DNA of 64,000 nucleotides from positions 2,482,501 to 2,546,500 of the forward strand of contig OY727099.1 of assembly GCA_963402885.1 (NCBI GenBank), in the 5' to 3' direction. Each line of letters opens with the position of its first letter. Within the stretch, counting starts at the first letter, position 1. Origin of the DNA: Antedon bifida. Its lineage: Eukaryota; Echinodermata; Crinoidea; Comatulida; Antedonidae. The translations under genes and the position numbers were made by a program. Positions 1 through 11,300 of this stretch are shown piece after piece. The notes under the pieces are model-generated. The model was given only the letters and a program-made list of their open reading frames with translations, was not told the DNA's origin and did no database searches.

Positions 1-3000
1 TTTTGAAACACCACTTCTATTAGCTGGTGGTGTGAATCCTCTGCCTATTGTCTTTGTTGGAATCATGGCAGCACTTTTATTTGGCAATGAAGCTGTCGGA
101 ACTCTGCTAACTGAAGTAATTTTACAAGGAGGTGATGCTTTAGTTTTTTTGGCAGCTTTCCCTATATATTAAAATCAAAAATATTATTAAATTTGATGAA
201 TCTGTCAACAAATACATATGTAAACTAAAACACAAATTTGTCTGATCTCTACAGTAATTTTTCTTAACATGAACCGATATCCATTTGTTTTACTATTGAG
301 GAAACTTGTTTAATCGTTAGTCCTCGCAATTTTTTTACCAACGTCTTCAAAAGCTTAAAAACAGGAAAGAAAGTTGTTCAACCGGTAAAAACAAAACAAA
401 CCTGTCGTTGGCTTGGATTTCTTGGTAGTATTTTTTTCCTTATTTGCTACAATCTTCTTTTTAGGTTCCTTTGGCATCTTCGTTTTTGGTTTGGATACTT
501 CATAATCACTTTCATCATCACCATCATCAGAGAAGTCACCATCGCTTCCGTTATCAACATCACCTAATAAAAATGTTTATTTTGTTTAATAATTAGGGAT
601 AATTTTACACTACAATTGCGGTCATTTTTATACCTCATGTGTATGCATGCATGTAGTGTAATAGCAAAGATGTGTACAGAAAACAAACGTACAAATGCTC
701 TCTCTTACAATATAGATTCTGCAGTGTTAACACCAATTATTACCCTTAAAGCGTGGTTCCCCCCTAGACCGACGTATCGAAGCAAAGTTCTGTACTTCGT
801 AATCACATGGAACCAATGACGCGAAAGTGCTGCAAACATCGCTACGGTAAATCAAATCAGTTTGATTTCATGCAACGATGCAAGGCAAGAACACTAGAAA
901 ACACAATAGTACAGTGCGTAGCCAAGTGCGCTGGATGAACTTGCTGGATTATACAGGGGCTATTTTGTGAACCAGTTCACCGGGGTAACCCCTACTCTTC
1001 TCGAATAATGAACTGGGTTATTTAAAGTGCACACAGGTTATAACTGTGTACACTGGACCTACGGTTTATAGCCCTTAACTGAAAAGACTTGTTCCACCAC
1101 CAGAACTAGGAGCGAGTCGGCTTTGAACCCTTGCCGATGTTGCTGGTCCTTTAGGTACGTTAAACGGGGCCCCTGCCTTAACCCCTCGGCCATTTGACTC
1201 TCCATTTGAACCAGGTCGAGTCTACAGCAACTAACGTTGGCACGCAATAATCAGGTTTTATTTCATGCAGACGGGGACAAACACTTTGGAATCATATGTA
1301 AACAAAGATGATTTAAACTAACCAACATGGAAATCATCATCACTATCATCTTCTTGATTCTCTGCTAATGATTTCCTTGAAGCTGAAGCCCTTCTTGATG
1401 GTTTGCCGCCCTCTCTGACATCTTCTTCCAATATCTCAATACTGGGTTCATGGGTAGCAACACAGTTCTGATTAAGTTGAGGAGGCTGTATGGATGTTAG
1501 TAAAGAATGCGGAGCTGCAACAACTGGTGAGAGATTTGCTTTTGATGGTTGTAAATTACTTTCATCTTAGAAAAAAAGGAAAATAATTTTTAAAAGAACA
1601 TGTATTTCTGCCATTATTCTAAGAATTGCAACAAGAAACTTAGCCAGTCTACATTTTGCTGTATCACACAACAGATTTTACCTGAAAAATATGTGATAAT
1701 TAAATATTATCTAATATCTATTCAGAAGTTTGTATTGGTGATCATTTATTCAAATGTGTCTTATCCACATTAAGGTAAAATATGTCCAGTATCGTAGGTA
1801 AATTTTGTCTTACTACTCCACATGGACATCACATGATGCGCCTGTATTATGTTAAACCTATAGCTGGGATATTGTAGACATTCAATTCAATTCAATTTCT
1901 TTATTGCTGCAAATGCCATCAAGGGCCAATATCCGCTTAAACATACTACATCATACAAACATATACATATTGTTGTTATCATTACTATATATATTATAAT
2001 AGGTCACATCTTAAGGGCAGTTTTTATGTCAAGTACATAAGATGAAAAGATTGAGAGAGAGAGAGTAGAGTGAAGAAAACGAGTAGTATGTCCTTTAAAG
2101 GGAAGATGAGAAGAGTGTCGATTATGGCGAAGGGCCATTGACATAGTACTAACAGGAGGAAGAAATGGACAAAGTGGGTGATACATTTTACAGGTAGATT
2201 CTGGGAATAGCAATTTCATGTTTTATTGTTTTTATTTTTCAAGTTATAATATGTTGTAGTACATCTTGTTACCATTATTATTGTGAACTACAGCTGCTAT
2301 TTCATCATTTTCCTTCTGAGATTCTTGTTTTGATAATTCCAACACCTTTTGAATTTCTCTTTCAAATGACTGTTCCTCTAATTTTTCCAATGATATCCTT
2401 TTATTTAAAAAATACAGTAAGTACATTAGTTTTCCATGGTTACGGTAAAACATTTATTTTGCACTCAGGCAAAGTTTAATTTACATGTTCATACCTTTCT
2501 CTTTTCTCTGCAACGTCATTCCTCTTTTCTGTAGATTTCTTCTTTTCATTTTTCAATTTAGTAGTTTTAGTTTGTTTATGATTAGTTGCTTTTTTATCTA
2601 CCCTTATTTTTTTAAGTGGTGGTGTTGGAACTTCAAAATCATCTATAGTAGATATAAAATAAAAAAAACAGAATTAATATAAAATAAATATAAATAAAGT
2701 TTTAATTGAATGTTAAAAAAGTAGGCTAATAATAAACGACCTGACCTAAATAATGTGTTTACTTATTATTAATTATTTACACAGCTGCCATCAGCTCTTG
2801 AAGTTTTTTTTGTTGAATACTAGTGTAGTATATTACATTGGACCCGTTTAAGCCACGGGATTATTAATAGATGTATAATCAAATAATTTAAAGAATTATA
2901 ACAAAATAAATTGTTGTTAGTATTAACTATTACCATCACTTCCATCTTCTTGAACAAATGATGAATAGTCAATAGCTTTACGCGACCTGGAAGAAAAATG

Positions 3001-3257
3001 GGAAATACAAATAATAAGATAAAAAAAGTATACATCAAAAGGCAAACATCTAAGTTAAGCCTAGGCTGACACAACAGGTAGCCAGTTCACTGACACTCTC
3101 TGCTCTACTAGACAAAAGGGTGTTGTTGCTGGTTTGGTTAGGCCTAGCCTAAATAGGCCACTACTTAGCCTAGCTTTGAAGATGGATTTCAGTAAACACT
3201 GCCTGATAATAAATTATAATATAAAATTTACCTATGAGGTCTACCAAAGTCAGACAT
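1..3257 (-). CDS. RAD51AP1: RAD51AP1-like protein, 7 coding exons, C-terminus cut by window edge
   Basis: This is a RAD51-associated protein, which in known members binds DNA and stimulates RAD51 strand invasion in homologous recombination. Exons on the minus strand, in order of translation: 3257-3232, 2986-2934, 2642-2495, 2397-2273, 1565-1323, 563-402 and 161-1. All junctions are GT-AG and keep one frame, giving 306 codons so far. The start reads MSDFGRPHRSRKAIDYSSF, like the conserved basic KKPVNYSQF start of vertebrate RAD51AP1. It is followed by an acidic SDDDF patch, a Lys-rich stretch, an EIQKVLELSKQE helix and EDDSDDDF plus a second acidic block. The last exon carries GRGFTPPANRSG, resembling the W-x-PP region before the RAD51-binding C-terminus. 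That C-terminus (about 40 residues in human) lies outside the window. The gene is divergent from FERRY3, as I recall for human 12p13. The family call is by remembered similarity; no alignment was run. Confidence 0.85.
900..1255 (-). mobile_element. tRNA(Ser/Leu)-like SINE in RAD51AP1 intron 5
   Basis: Read on the minus strand, the stretch begins near 1205 with a class II tRNA-like A box (TGGCCGAGGGGTTAAGGC). A degenerate B box (GGGTTCAAAGCC) follows near 1130. Beyond it lies about 230 bp of tRNA-unrelated body, which includes the hairpin-prone stretch around 1030-1060. This is the layout of a tRNA-derived SINE. Upstream, 560-900 holds a decayed inverted-repeat-like stretch near 735-880 that I could not classify. 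Confidence 0.55.
1880..2000 (-). mobile_element. 3' end of a non-LTR retrotransposon
   Basis: On the minus strand the segment ends in AATAAAGAAATTGAATTGAA with a short TTGAA tandem tail at about 1880-1905. It is preceded by a moderately GC-rich stub. Short microsatellite tails after an AATAAA-like motif are typical of CR1/L2-type LINE 3' ends. No reverse-transcriptase sequence remains. It lies in RAD51AP1 intron 4. Confidence 0.4.
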
Positions 3258-3538
3258 TACACAGATTATAATGAAATCAAGTAAAAAACATGAACAGGAA
3301 TGTGATTGTGAACCCAAAAACAATAACAAAATCGAACTTCCCGCTCTAGACTCTATAAACCAGACTTCGCTCATCTCTCATAAATGGAGGTATATTCAGA
3401 GCGTCATTTCGGCGATCGAGTATTCTCTACTTCTATATGCCATATATGCCTTTATTTACTTCCGAAATAGAAATAGTACTACGGTAACTCTGGTTCAGTG
3501 GACCAAATTTAGCAACAGTCGAGCACATACAGTGATTA

Positions 3539-3977
3539 TGATATAAAATAGAAATAAGTCACTAATTTTAATATCTTTTCGTATGTTAATACACTGTGCT
3601 CAAGTAGATCCTATTTGGAGCCAGTGGAGCACAGTGATATAAAATAGAAATAAGTCACGGAATGTTAATATCTTTTCGTATTTTAATACACTATGCTCAA
3701 GTGGACCCAATTTGGTACCAGGGAAGCACATTGATATAAAATAGAAATAAGTCACTGAATGTTAATATCTTTTCGTATTTTAATACACTGTGCTCAAGTG
3801 GACACAATTTGGCGTCAGTGGAGCACAGTGATATAAAGTAGAAATAAGTCACGGAATTTTAATATCTTTTCGTATGTTAATACACACTGTGCTCAAGTGG
3901 ACACAATTTGGAGCCAGTGGAGCACAGTGATATAAAATAGAAATAAGTCACTGAATTTTAATATCTTTTCGTATTAA
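3539..3977. repeat. ~97 bp subterminal tandem repeat, about 4.5 copies
   Basis: Units start near 3539, 3634, 3731, 3828 and 3926. Each holds GATATAAAATAGAAATAAGT, then TTAATATCTTTTCGTATTTT, then a CTCAAGTGGACACAATTTGG motif. The last motif is also present in the inner part of both terminal inverted repeats, so the array appears to be built from TIR sequence. It occurs only at the left end of the 4.8 kb element. Confidence 0.85.
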
Positions 3978-4078
3978 GCATATTTGAATACCTACTGGTA
4001 TGGTACCATACATGTTCGACAATACAGTGTCACATATCTCTATTAAAAAAAAAAAACAATATAAAAAAAAAAAAAAAT

Positions 4079-4145
4079 ATCCATCGAGGTTCGAACCCCA
4101 GCCGATAGCACTCAAAACTGAGCCTTACCCATTACGCCACCAAGT
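4079..4145 (-). other. degenerate tRNA-like sequence
   Basis: The minus strand shows GGTGGCGTAATGGGTAAGGC as a D-arm-like start and GGGGTTCGAACC as a B box. It is followed directly by a long T run (4056-4078) that could end Pol III transcription. The acceptor stem does not close and the anticodon arm folds only with a 4-nt loop. It is therefore a tRNA relic or SINE head rather than a working tRNA. Confidence 0.45.
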
Positions 4146-4241
4146 ACATGACTGAAAAGCTGATAATAGTCTATTTATACGTGTATTACGTAATTGATCA
4201 TTACGTCATAAATATCCTATTAATCTTGCTAAAACCAAAAT

Positions 4242-4501
4242 GATCAGTTAGCTCAGTCGTCTGAGCGTCGTGTTAACAACACGTATGTCGTGGGTTCGAT
4301 TCCCACGCTGGTCGGTGGAATAGAGTTAAGGCTATGCGAGCCACTGTGTTTGGGGTTCACAGATCATACGTCCCCCTTTCCACCACACATCATGAGGCGA
4401 CAACATCAATGCATCTGGTGATGTGGTGGAAACGACCCCAAAAGGCTGTGGCAGGGCCTTAGTGCTGAGGCAGGGAGAGCACATTTAACATCTTTTTTTT
4501 T
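4242..4501 (+). mobile_element. tRNA-derived SINE with intact Pol III boxes
   Basis: Positions 4242-4314 fold as a near-complete 73-nt tRNA. It has a 7-bp acceptor stem with G-U pairs, a GCTC/GAGC D stem, the anticodon loop TTAACAA (AAC, Val-like) and a perfect GTGGG/CCCAC T stem around TTCGATT. The A box (TAGCTCAGTCG) and B box (GGTTCGATTCC) match the Pol III consensus. An unrelated body of about 185 bp follows, with a strong hairpin (TTTCCACCACA at about 4377 against TGTGGTGGAAA at about 4430), and it ends in a T9 run at 4493-4501. A body plus terminator favours a SINE over a free tRNA gene. There is one mismatch at the base of the anticodon stem. Confidence 0.65.
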
Positions 4502-4502
4502 A

Positions 4503-5293
4503 GCTCTCGCAAACTGCTTTGGTGGTTTTAATTTTATGTTTAGCGCCCTCAATTTATTTTAATGTAAAAAAAAAAGGGAATTAATTCTCTTCGTCACGTG
4601 TTTAGAAGAGAATTAATTTTATCTCATCGTAGTTTGGTATGCCGTGCGTTTGTTATGCAAATGAGTGTGCACATGTGCTGTGTGACAGACGGTATTGTTA
4701 GTCATTCGCGATCAACACACAACACTGTTCAATATTTATTTTGTTAATCTTTTACATTAGAATTGTAATTCTACCGTTACACATTATAGTGTACTTTTAA
4801 ATATCCGTGTCATGCAAGATATTGTATTGTAGGCCTACTAATATGTTATGAATAAAAAAAATAAATATGTTTTAAGCAGATCTTCGAAATTAAAGCATAA
4901 TTATGAAGTCGAGTTTTTTAAACCCAACCTAAAATTCGCATCTGGATAGTTGAAATTTAACATTATAATTATCAAAGGTGATATGATAATTCTAATTGTG
5001 TTTCTAAATTATAGAAATATTAAAATTAGTAAGTAGGCTTTTGTGTGCTAGCCCTGTTTGTATTTCATAATTTTGCACGGCCGCGTGCATTGCATGTCTC
5101 ACACTTGGGAAACAATCACCATTGTATGGCTGGTCCTGAAGACTTTTATGATTTCGTTTCATAATTTCCGGGGACTAAGCTTTCATTCTTAGCTCTGTCC
5201 CAACCATGGTGAGCTTAACTGGAGACTTAATATTTAATTTCATATTTCAATAAATATTTTTTTCAAAAATTGTCTTTGCTCAGCCCCAATCAT
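4503..5293. repeat. internal ~0.75 kb repeat, copy A
   Basis: This stretch is repeated with divergence at 6553-7560 and in part at 7560-7760. Shared landmarks are TTTATGTTTAGCG, AGTTTGGTATGCCGT, the octamer-bearing GTTATGCAAATGAG, GGTATTGTTAGTCATTCGCG and GGAGACTTAATATTTAATTT. With the hAT-like insertion removed the copies lie about 740-800 bp apart, so this was a tandem array inside the 4.8 kb element. No coding potential is seen. Confidence 0.7.
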
Positions 5294-6544
5294 CAGTGGC
5301 GTATCCAGTGGGGGGGCCGGGGGGGCCCGGGCCCCCCCTGATTTCGTGTCCGTCGGCACACCATCGCGTCCGTCGGCAAACAAAGGTGCCGGGGAAAAAA
5401 ATAAACTATTTTTCTGACAATAATTGAACTGTAAACATAATTCTTTTGAGTGTTTGTTTATTTACATATCATATCATTGATCCCTTAAGATCAACTATTT
5501 TTTATTTTCATTACATCTAACGAAACACGTAAAAAATGTGGTCAAAATATCGTACTACCTAGCACGTACGTACGGCCGTACGCGGTAGATTGTTTACTCA
5601 AAAGTCTTTGACCTTACCCTATTCAACCTTGTTTTTGCCGTTGAGCCTCTCATGACCTGGGATTTGTATGTCTTCCTACGCTAAGATTATATAGTTCTAC
5701 ATGCCATGTGCTTTTTTGTCTAAGATATATTTATTATAAGTGCCAAAAACCCGTTTTTTTTTCTCGATATGAGGCCTTTATTATTCAAAATTTTTAAAGA
5801 AAAAGCACACATACCATAAAAAATATCCATGTATTTCATTTTTGGAACAGAATATTCCGTGAGGCTCAACTACAAAACCACCATTTTGTGATATGATGTC
5901 ATCGTAAGCCAATCAAAGCTGAGCTTTCTCGCGATTGGCATTGCTCACGGTTGAATGATTTTGGATTCTAGCTGATTTGATTGGTGGATGCAAATCACCC
6001 GCAGCGGAATGTTTTCTCTCGCGCGTGTACCATGAATCTCTCTGATCGTTACTACACAAAGTTAGAGCAATGAATTTGCCCGAATTCCGTTAAGTAAACA
6101 ACTATTTTATAAGCATTTAATAACATGTTTTATTGATATTTCCAATGGTGATATATAAATTAATTACTAAAAAACGTAATTATATGTAATTATTTTAACC
6201 AAAAATGGCGTAGTTAATAGAATTGTCGACTGAGGCCGCAAGTGTTTTACTTCTTTTGTGGCTAAAAACGATCATTTTCGGCGATGTTTAAGACCCTATA
6301 TTTCGAAAACTACAAGTCAGATTTTCCTAATTCTTTCTTTATTGTAATAATGAATACAACATACTAACAGATAATGTTGGTTTGGTTTTAATTTTGCATC
6401 GTTATCCCATATAAGACAAAATATGACTATGCAATCCTAGAACATTCATATTGATCAGGTGTATGTACAGATAATGACACCAATTTTGTCGGCAAATTGG
6501 CAATTCCCGGCCCCCCCAACTTCAAAATCCTGGATACGCCACTG
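5294..6544. mobile_element. non-autonomous hAT-like transposon, 1251 bp
   Basis: The terminal inverted repeats are CAGTGGCGTATCCAG at the left and CTGGATACGCCACTG at the right. They are flanked by a perfect 8-bp target duplication, CCAATCAT (5286-5293 and 6545-6552). CAGTGGCG-type ends and 8-bp duplications are typical of hAT elements. C-rich and G-rich subterminal tracts lie at 5309-5336 and 6508-6517. No long reading frame is present, so a transposase must be supplied in trans. It interrupts a repeat whose uninterrupted relative reads GGCCCCAAGCATGGTGG at about 7522. Confidence 0.9.
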
Positions 6545-6552
6545 CCAATCAT

Positions 6553-7760
6553 GGTGGGGTAGTCCAGGCTCCTATATATCATGTTTCAAAATACTATAGG
6601 TGTCATTTCTGGTGACCTTGTAGCTATTTTAAACAGTTTGATAAGCCCCGCGTTGTTATGCAAATGAGTTTTTGAATTTTTACTCTTTTTTTTGGCTTTC
6701 GCTACATGTATTTGATCTCGTAAATTTTATGTTTAGCGGCCTCAATTTTAATGTAAAAAAGGGATTAATTATCTTCGTTACGCGTTACGTGTTGAGAAGA
6801 GAATGCATCTCTCATCATAGTTTGGTATGCCGTTCGTTGTTATACAAATGAGTTTGTGCAGGTGTAGTAGGAAAGATGGTATTGTTAGTCATTCGCGGTC
6901 AACGCGCCCCAATGTTAAATTTTGATTTTGTTAATCAATGTTGCAACATTGGTAGCGAAATGTCCGATTCTTCATAGTAGTTGGTGTGTATGGCCGCACC
7001 GTCCCAGAATAAACATGTTTTAAACAGATAGTCTCCGATGGTTTTTGTATGAGGTTAATGGAGAGTGAAATAAGATCAAATATAGAACATTTGCAAAGAT
7101 GCCGATGTCCAGACCAATTTCGAAGCTTAGACTAATTCCGCCGCCGGGCTAGACCATAGGCATATACGAAGTTGAGTTTTTAAAGTAGAAAACCCCACCT
7201 AAAATGTTGAAATCGCATCCTGGATAGTTGAAATTTTAACATTAACATAATTATCATAGTTGACTATGTATAGTAATAGGGATAAGTAAAAGTGCATTTC
7301 TGGGCTCTATTTTCAATGCTCTGTCTCAACCATGGATGGGCTAGTACTGGAGACTTAATATTTAATTTTATATTTCAATGAATAGGTGCACTTTCCGGGG
7401 ACAAGCTCATATATTGTCCTGGTGAGTCTTATATAGTTTGTATCATTCAAATCATGTAACGCCCTTTTTTCGGGCGGGAACCTACTGTATACAGCTCTTT
7501 TTTTCAAAATTGTCTTTTCTCGGCCCCAAGCATGGTGGGGTACTAAAGATTCTTATGCATGTTGTTTGAAAACATAATAGATGTCATTTTCGGGTACCTT
7601 GTAGCTCTATTTTAAACAGTTTGGTATGCGCGTGCGTTGTTATGCAAATGAGTCTGTGCAGGTGTATTATGGTAAAGATGGTATGTTAGTCATTCGCCAA
7701 CACGCCACACTGTTAAATGTTGATGCTGTTAATTATTTACATTAGAAGATTTTCAAATCA
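6553..7760. repeat. internal ~0.75 kb repeats, copies B and C
   Basis: These are diverged copies of 4503-5293. ATGCAAAT octamers sit at 6658-6665 and 7642-7649, with a decayed ATACAAAT at 6842-6849. A small CGCCC/GGGCG hairpin lies at about 7452-7468. From 7800 to 7910 there is a hairpin-prone stretch with GAAAAGAAGCCC facing GGGCTTCTTTTC. The short open frames here do not resemble proteins. Confidence 0.6.
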
Positions 7761-8321
7761 TGTAAACAAAATATTTTCCAGCCGGGAAATTAGCAGTTCC
7801 TCTCGTTTAGTTTGCAAAAGTAATCTCGAAAAGAACTCCATGAGGAAAAGAAGCCCACCCAAGAGTACTAAAAATGAAGGAGCACATGGGCTTCTTTTCG
7901 AGGTTTTATGGCAGTCTATTTAATGGAAAATAATGCCATGCAACTTTGTTTCTGATTTAAAAAATCCACTTGACATTTACAATCCTCAAATATCTCTCTT
8001 TCAAAATAAAAGAAAAACAATATTCATTATTTTCCATTTAAAAAAAAATCCACTGGTGCTAAATTGGGTCCACTTGAGCAGTTACCGTAGTACTATTTCT
8101 ATTATTGAAGTTAATAAAGGCATAAATGGCGCTCCGTAGAGAAGTAGAGAATGCTCCAGTCGTCAGAATGACGCTCTGAATATACCTCATAAATGAGGAT
8201 CAAGATCACGACAGGAAAATAGACTACTAGGTCAATTAAGGTCAGTAAACATCAACACACTGATTTTTTATGCAAGTTCCAAATAAAACGTTTTTTTAGT
8301 GTGATTTTGGTTATCTTTAAG

Positions 8322-11300
8322 ATGGAAAATGAATTCCAGTTTCCATTCAAGTATAAAGGAACATATTCAAAACTATCAGTTCCTATTAGCTTCCCATTTG
8401 ACGCAAGTATCGATGAATTTGTAGGCCGGTTAATGACCGCACACAACTTGCCCTGTTTCATTCAATCGGGTAGGTGTATATACCAGGGCCAGGCCAAATA
8501 GCTAGGCATATGCAAGAAAGGTTATGATCGTTTCATCCTAATATTAAGATGCATAGTGACTCGTTACTTATTCATTCATTCGAGAAAACTATGCAGCCAT
8601 GTGAGTGACACAGTTTTTTTTAGGCTTGAAATTTAGGTTTATGATGTTGGATATCAGTTTTTGTTATTACAAATGTGTTTTACAAATTATTTCATTTCAG
8701 ACCTACAGAACTCACTGACAAACTTTGTTGCCAAAGGGACAGCCAGTTATCATGATTCCTGTGCACAGGAGGCATTGAAAACACTGCAAATTGGTGACGA
8801 TGATATTGGCAACCTTGCGGAAAAATGGGCGAAGTCGTTCACCCAGGTCTGATTTCGTTTTGGGTGCTGGCCACCATGGTTGGCACCCACAATTGAGCTA
8901 TGTTTAGTATCATTCAATCAATCTTTAATTCAAAACATTTTAAAGATGTTCAAAAGTGTAGTAGGAAGATATTGAAATAATTTGTAAGGACAGGCTGAAT
9001 TAGTTTAAATTATAAAAGTAATGGACCTTAAACTTAAAACAAATTCCCTACGCGAAAAAAGGACTATTTAACGATCGTTAAATAATGCATACTATTGCAC
9101 TCCATGTGACCCACAATCGTCCAATCAAATGACAGGAATTTATTTAGGTGTTAATGCATTATTTCATAGGAACATGTTGCATATACTCAAGACTTAAAAC
9201 CAAAACAAGATGATAACTTTGCCGAGATCTACCACCAGCTGATTCATTCTCCTGCACTAGAGAGTCTTCTAAACTTAGAGCATACCTATGCAATGGCAGT
9301 GCAAGATGTAATCTCAAACAGAGACCAGGCCATGGCTAAACTACAGGCTAGGTAACTAAAGGACTTACTATTCAAGATAGATTTATTCTTTCAAAGAAAT
9401 CATACAGGAAATGAGTACAATTTTACAGATATAAAAACTTTAAAATTAATGTACATTATATAGTAATCAAACATTAAAAAACACATAACATCTAAGAAAA
9501 ACATTAAAAGCATAAAAAAGACAACTAGGAAAGTTTTGTATAATTAGCATTCAACGCCTGATAATAAAAGATTTATCATGTATTATTAGCATTCATCTCC
9601 TTATATGGTAGGATTATAAGCAAACCTTTTGGTACTGTAAATGCTTAACAGGGTCCATATTGCCATTTGCTACGATCAATGTACAAGAAATGTATTATAC
9701 AACACCTTCATTTGATTGTATTATTGCTGGTGTGTGAATTAGTACTACAGCTGTAGGTACTATACTTTTGTTTGTACACTGCAGGAGAAAGTTTACTGAT
9801 CTTGTTTCAACTACACTACCTTTATTATCTTCAGTCTGAACACACACTTAGATTTATCTTTATAGACAAGTGAATGAGATGGAAAGAGCTGTACAGGGGC
9901 TGGATGTAACACATGATGACTTACAAGTCAATAGGCTTGCTGCTCTGCATTTTGAAAACACACAGGTACTTTATTATCTTTTGTTTTTCAAAATTCTCAT
10001 CTGAGGGGTGCCGATAAAAACAATATAATATATTTCTCCAGGTGGAATCTTCAATTACAAGCCCTCTTTTTTTTCTTGTGTGACTTTTTTTAGTTTAAAG
10101 CTCTGTCTACAATATCAAACTTTATATCGAAAAATGTGATGTGCCTATATACAGACATGATGATGTCATATCACTGCCATGTTTGGGCATATAACTACCA
10201 TATTTGGGCACATCACACTTTTTGTTGTCAAACTCGTTTGACAGTGTAGACAGTTGCTTAACTGACACATGCCACAATGTTCGACATTGCATTCATATAC
10301 AAATTCATAAATAAACTTTTTGTTTAATTTTAAGCTTGCTGAGGCAAAATGGGCAAATGAATTAATTAATCTGCAAACCAATCAGAAACGAGAATTTAAG
10401 GAGTGGGTGTATCGCCTAAATGAAGATGTCAAGAACGGTCAAGAAGGTCAAGTGAGGTAAAGTTAGTTGACCTATAATAATACTAATTTTTTTAAGTACT
10501 TTTAACCAATTTTATACATATTTTGTAAATTGAAACGAAATTCAACATATACCAATGAATGAAAATAAATGAAATCTATAAAAATAAGTTCTGTTACCTA
10601 ATTTGAAGATTGTTTTAACCTTCCCTCAATAAGAAAGAAAACCACACTTGTAGTAAATGATACTCCCTAAAATAAATAAACAGACAGTAATACCATAGTA
10701 TCTTTTCTTGATTTATTCAGTCGCAAAATCCGAGCAATGTCCGACTCTGCTCCGCCACCAGTTGAAGAACAAATCCGAGTGGATGAAAGGAGAATGGAAG
10801 AGAGCTTTACAATTCATCTAGGTAAGTTCTTTTCTATTCAGTGGCAGATCTACAATTTTGAAATTGCGAGCCCAGGACCTAAAAATGTTAAGATAAAGTG
10901 CTGAACTTAACCTACTGTAGTGTTTTATCTTTTGCATTTTAAGGTTCAAGCCAGGCCTCCCATTACATCGCTTCTTCTGTATTCATGAAACCTCCTAGTA
11001 GTGGTTTTGTGTCTCGCTCTGCTCTGATCATTCCTTTGAAATATTTTCAGGTGCCCAGATGAAAACAATGCATAATTTAAGAATTGTCTGCATGGAGATC
11101 CAGGAACTGTGTAAACACAAGCCACTCCGAATAGAGTAAGTTTATTTTACCATACGTACCTATTTTTTAATAATAAAGCCTTCGATTTGTGATGACCTCT
11201 AGGACTACGACTTACACATATTATGTTCTTGATCGCCTAGACATTGAATCCACCAATCAAGTTAGGAAGCACGTCTTTAATGTTCCTGCATTTACACAAT

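Larger units (their letters stand above)
3388..8187. mobile_element. 4.8 kb long-TIR element between RAD51AP1 and FERRY3
   Basis: The ends are imperfect inverted repeats of about 135 bp: 3388-3520, and 8052-8187 on the other strand. Both begin AGGTATATTCAGAGCGTCAT and share AATAGTACTACGGTAACT further in. CATAAATG flanks both outer edges (3379-3386 and 8188-8195), with one further mismatched or extra base, so the target duplication is 8-9 bp. Long TIRs with an 8-9 bp duplication fit a Mutator-like or foldback-type DNA transposon; the superfamily is inferred. No transposase-like reading frame is visible, so the copy is non-autonomous. It contains 97 bp subterminal repeats, a SINE, a hAT-like insertion and diverged internal repeats of about 0.75 kb. 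Each arm ends about 130 bp upstream of a gene start, so an inverted duplication of a bidirectional promoter is an alternative. Confidence 0.65.

Noticed and set aside
3271..3546. 91-residue frame after the RAD51AP1 start
   Set aside because: It runs through the RAD51AP1 5' flank, the left inverted repeat and the first tandem unit; it has no protein-like pattern.
4242..4314. Free tRNA-Val(AAC) gene
   Set aside because: There is a mismatch at the base of the anticodon stem, and a structured body ending in a T run follows; a SINE head is the better reading.
7440..7470. Bacterial-type terminator (CGCCC-T6-GGGCG)
   Set aside because: A short stem in animal repeat DNA with no bacterial context.
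8041..8195. Right inverted repeat as an untranslated FERRY3 exon
   Set aside because: Its match to the left arm and the CATAAATG flank fit an element end better; a transcript start inside it remains possible.
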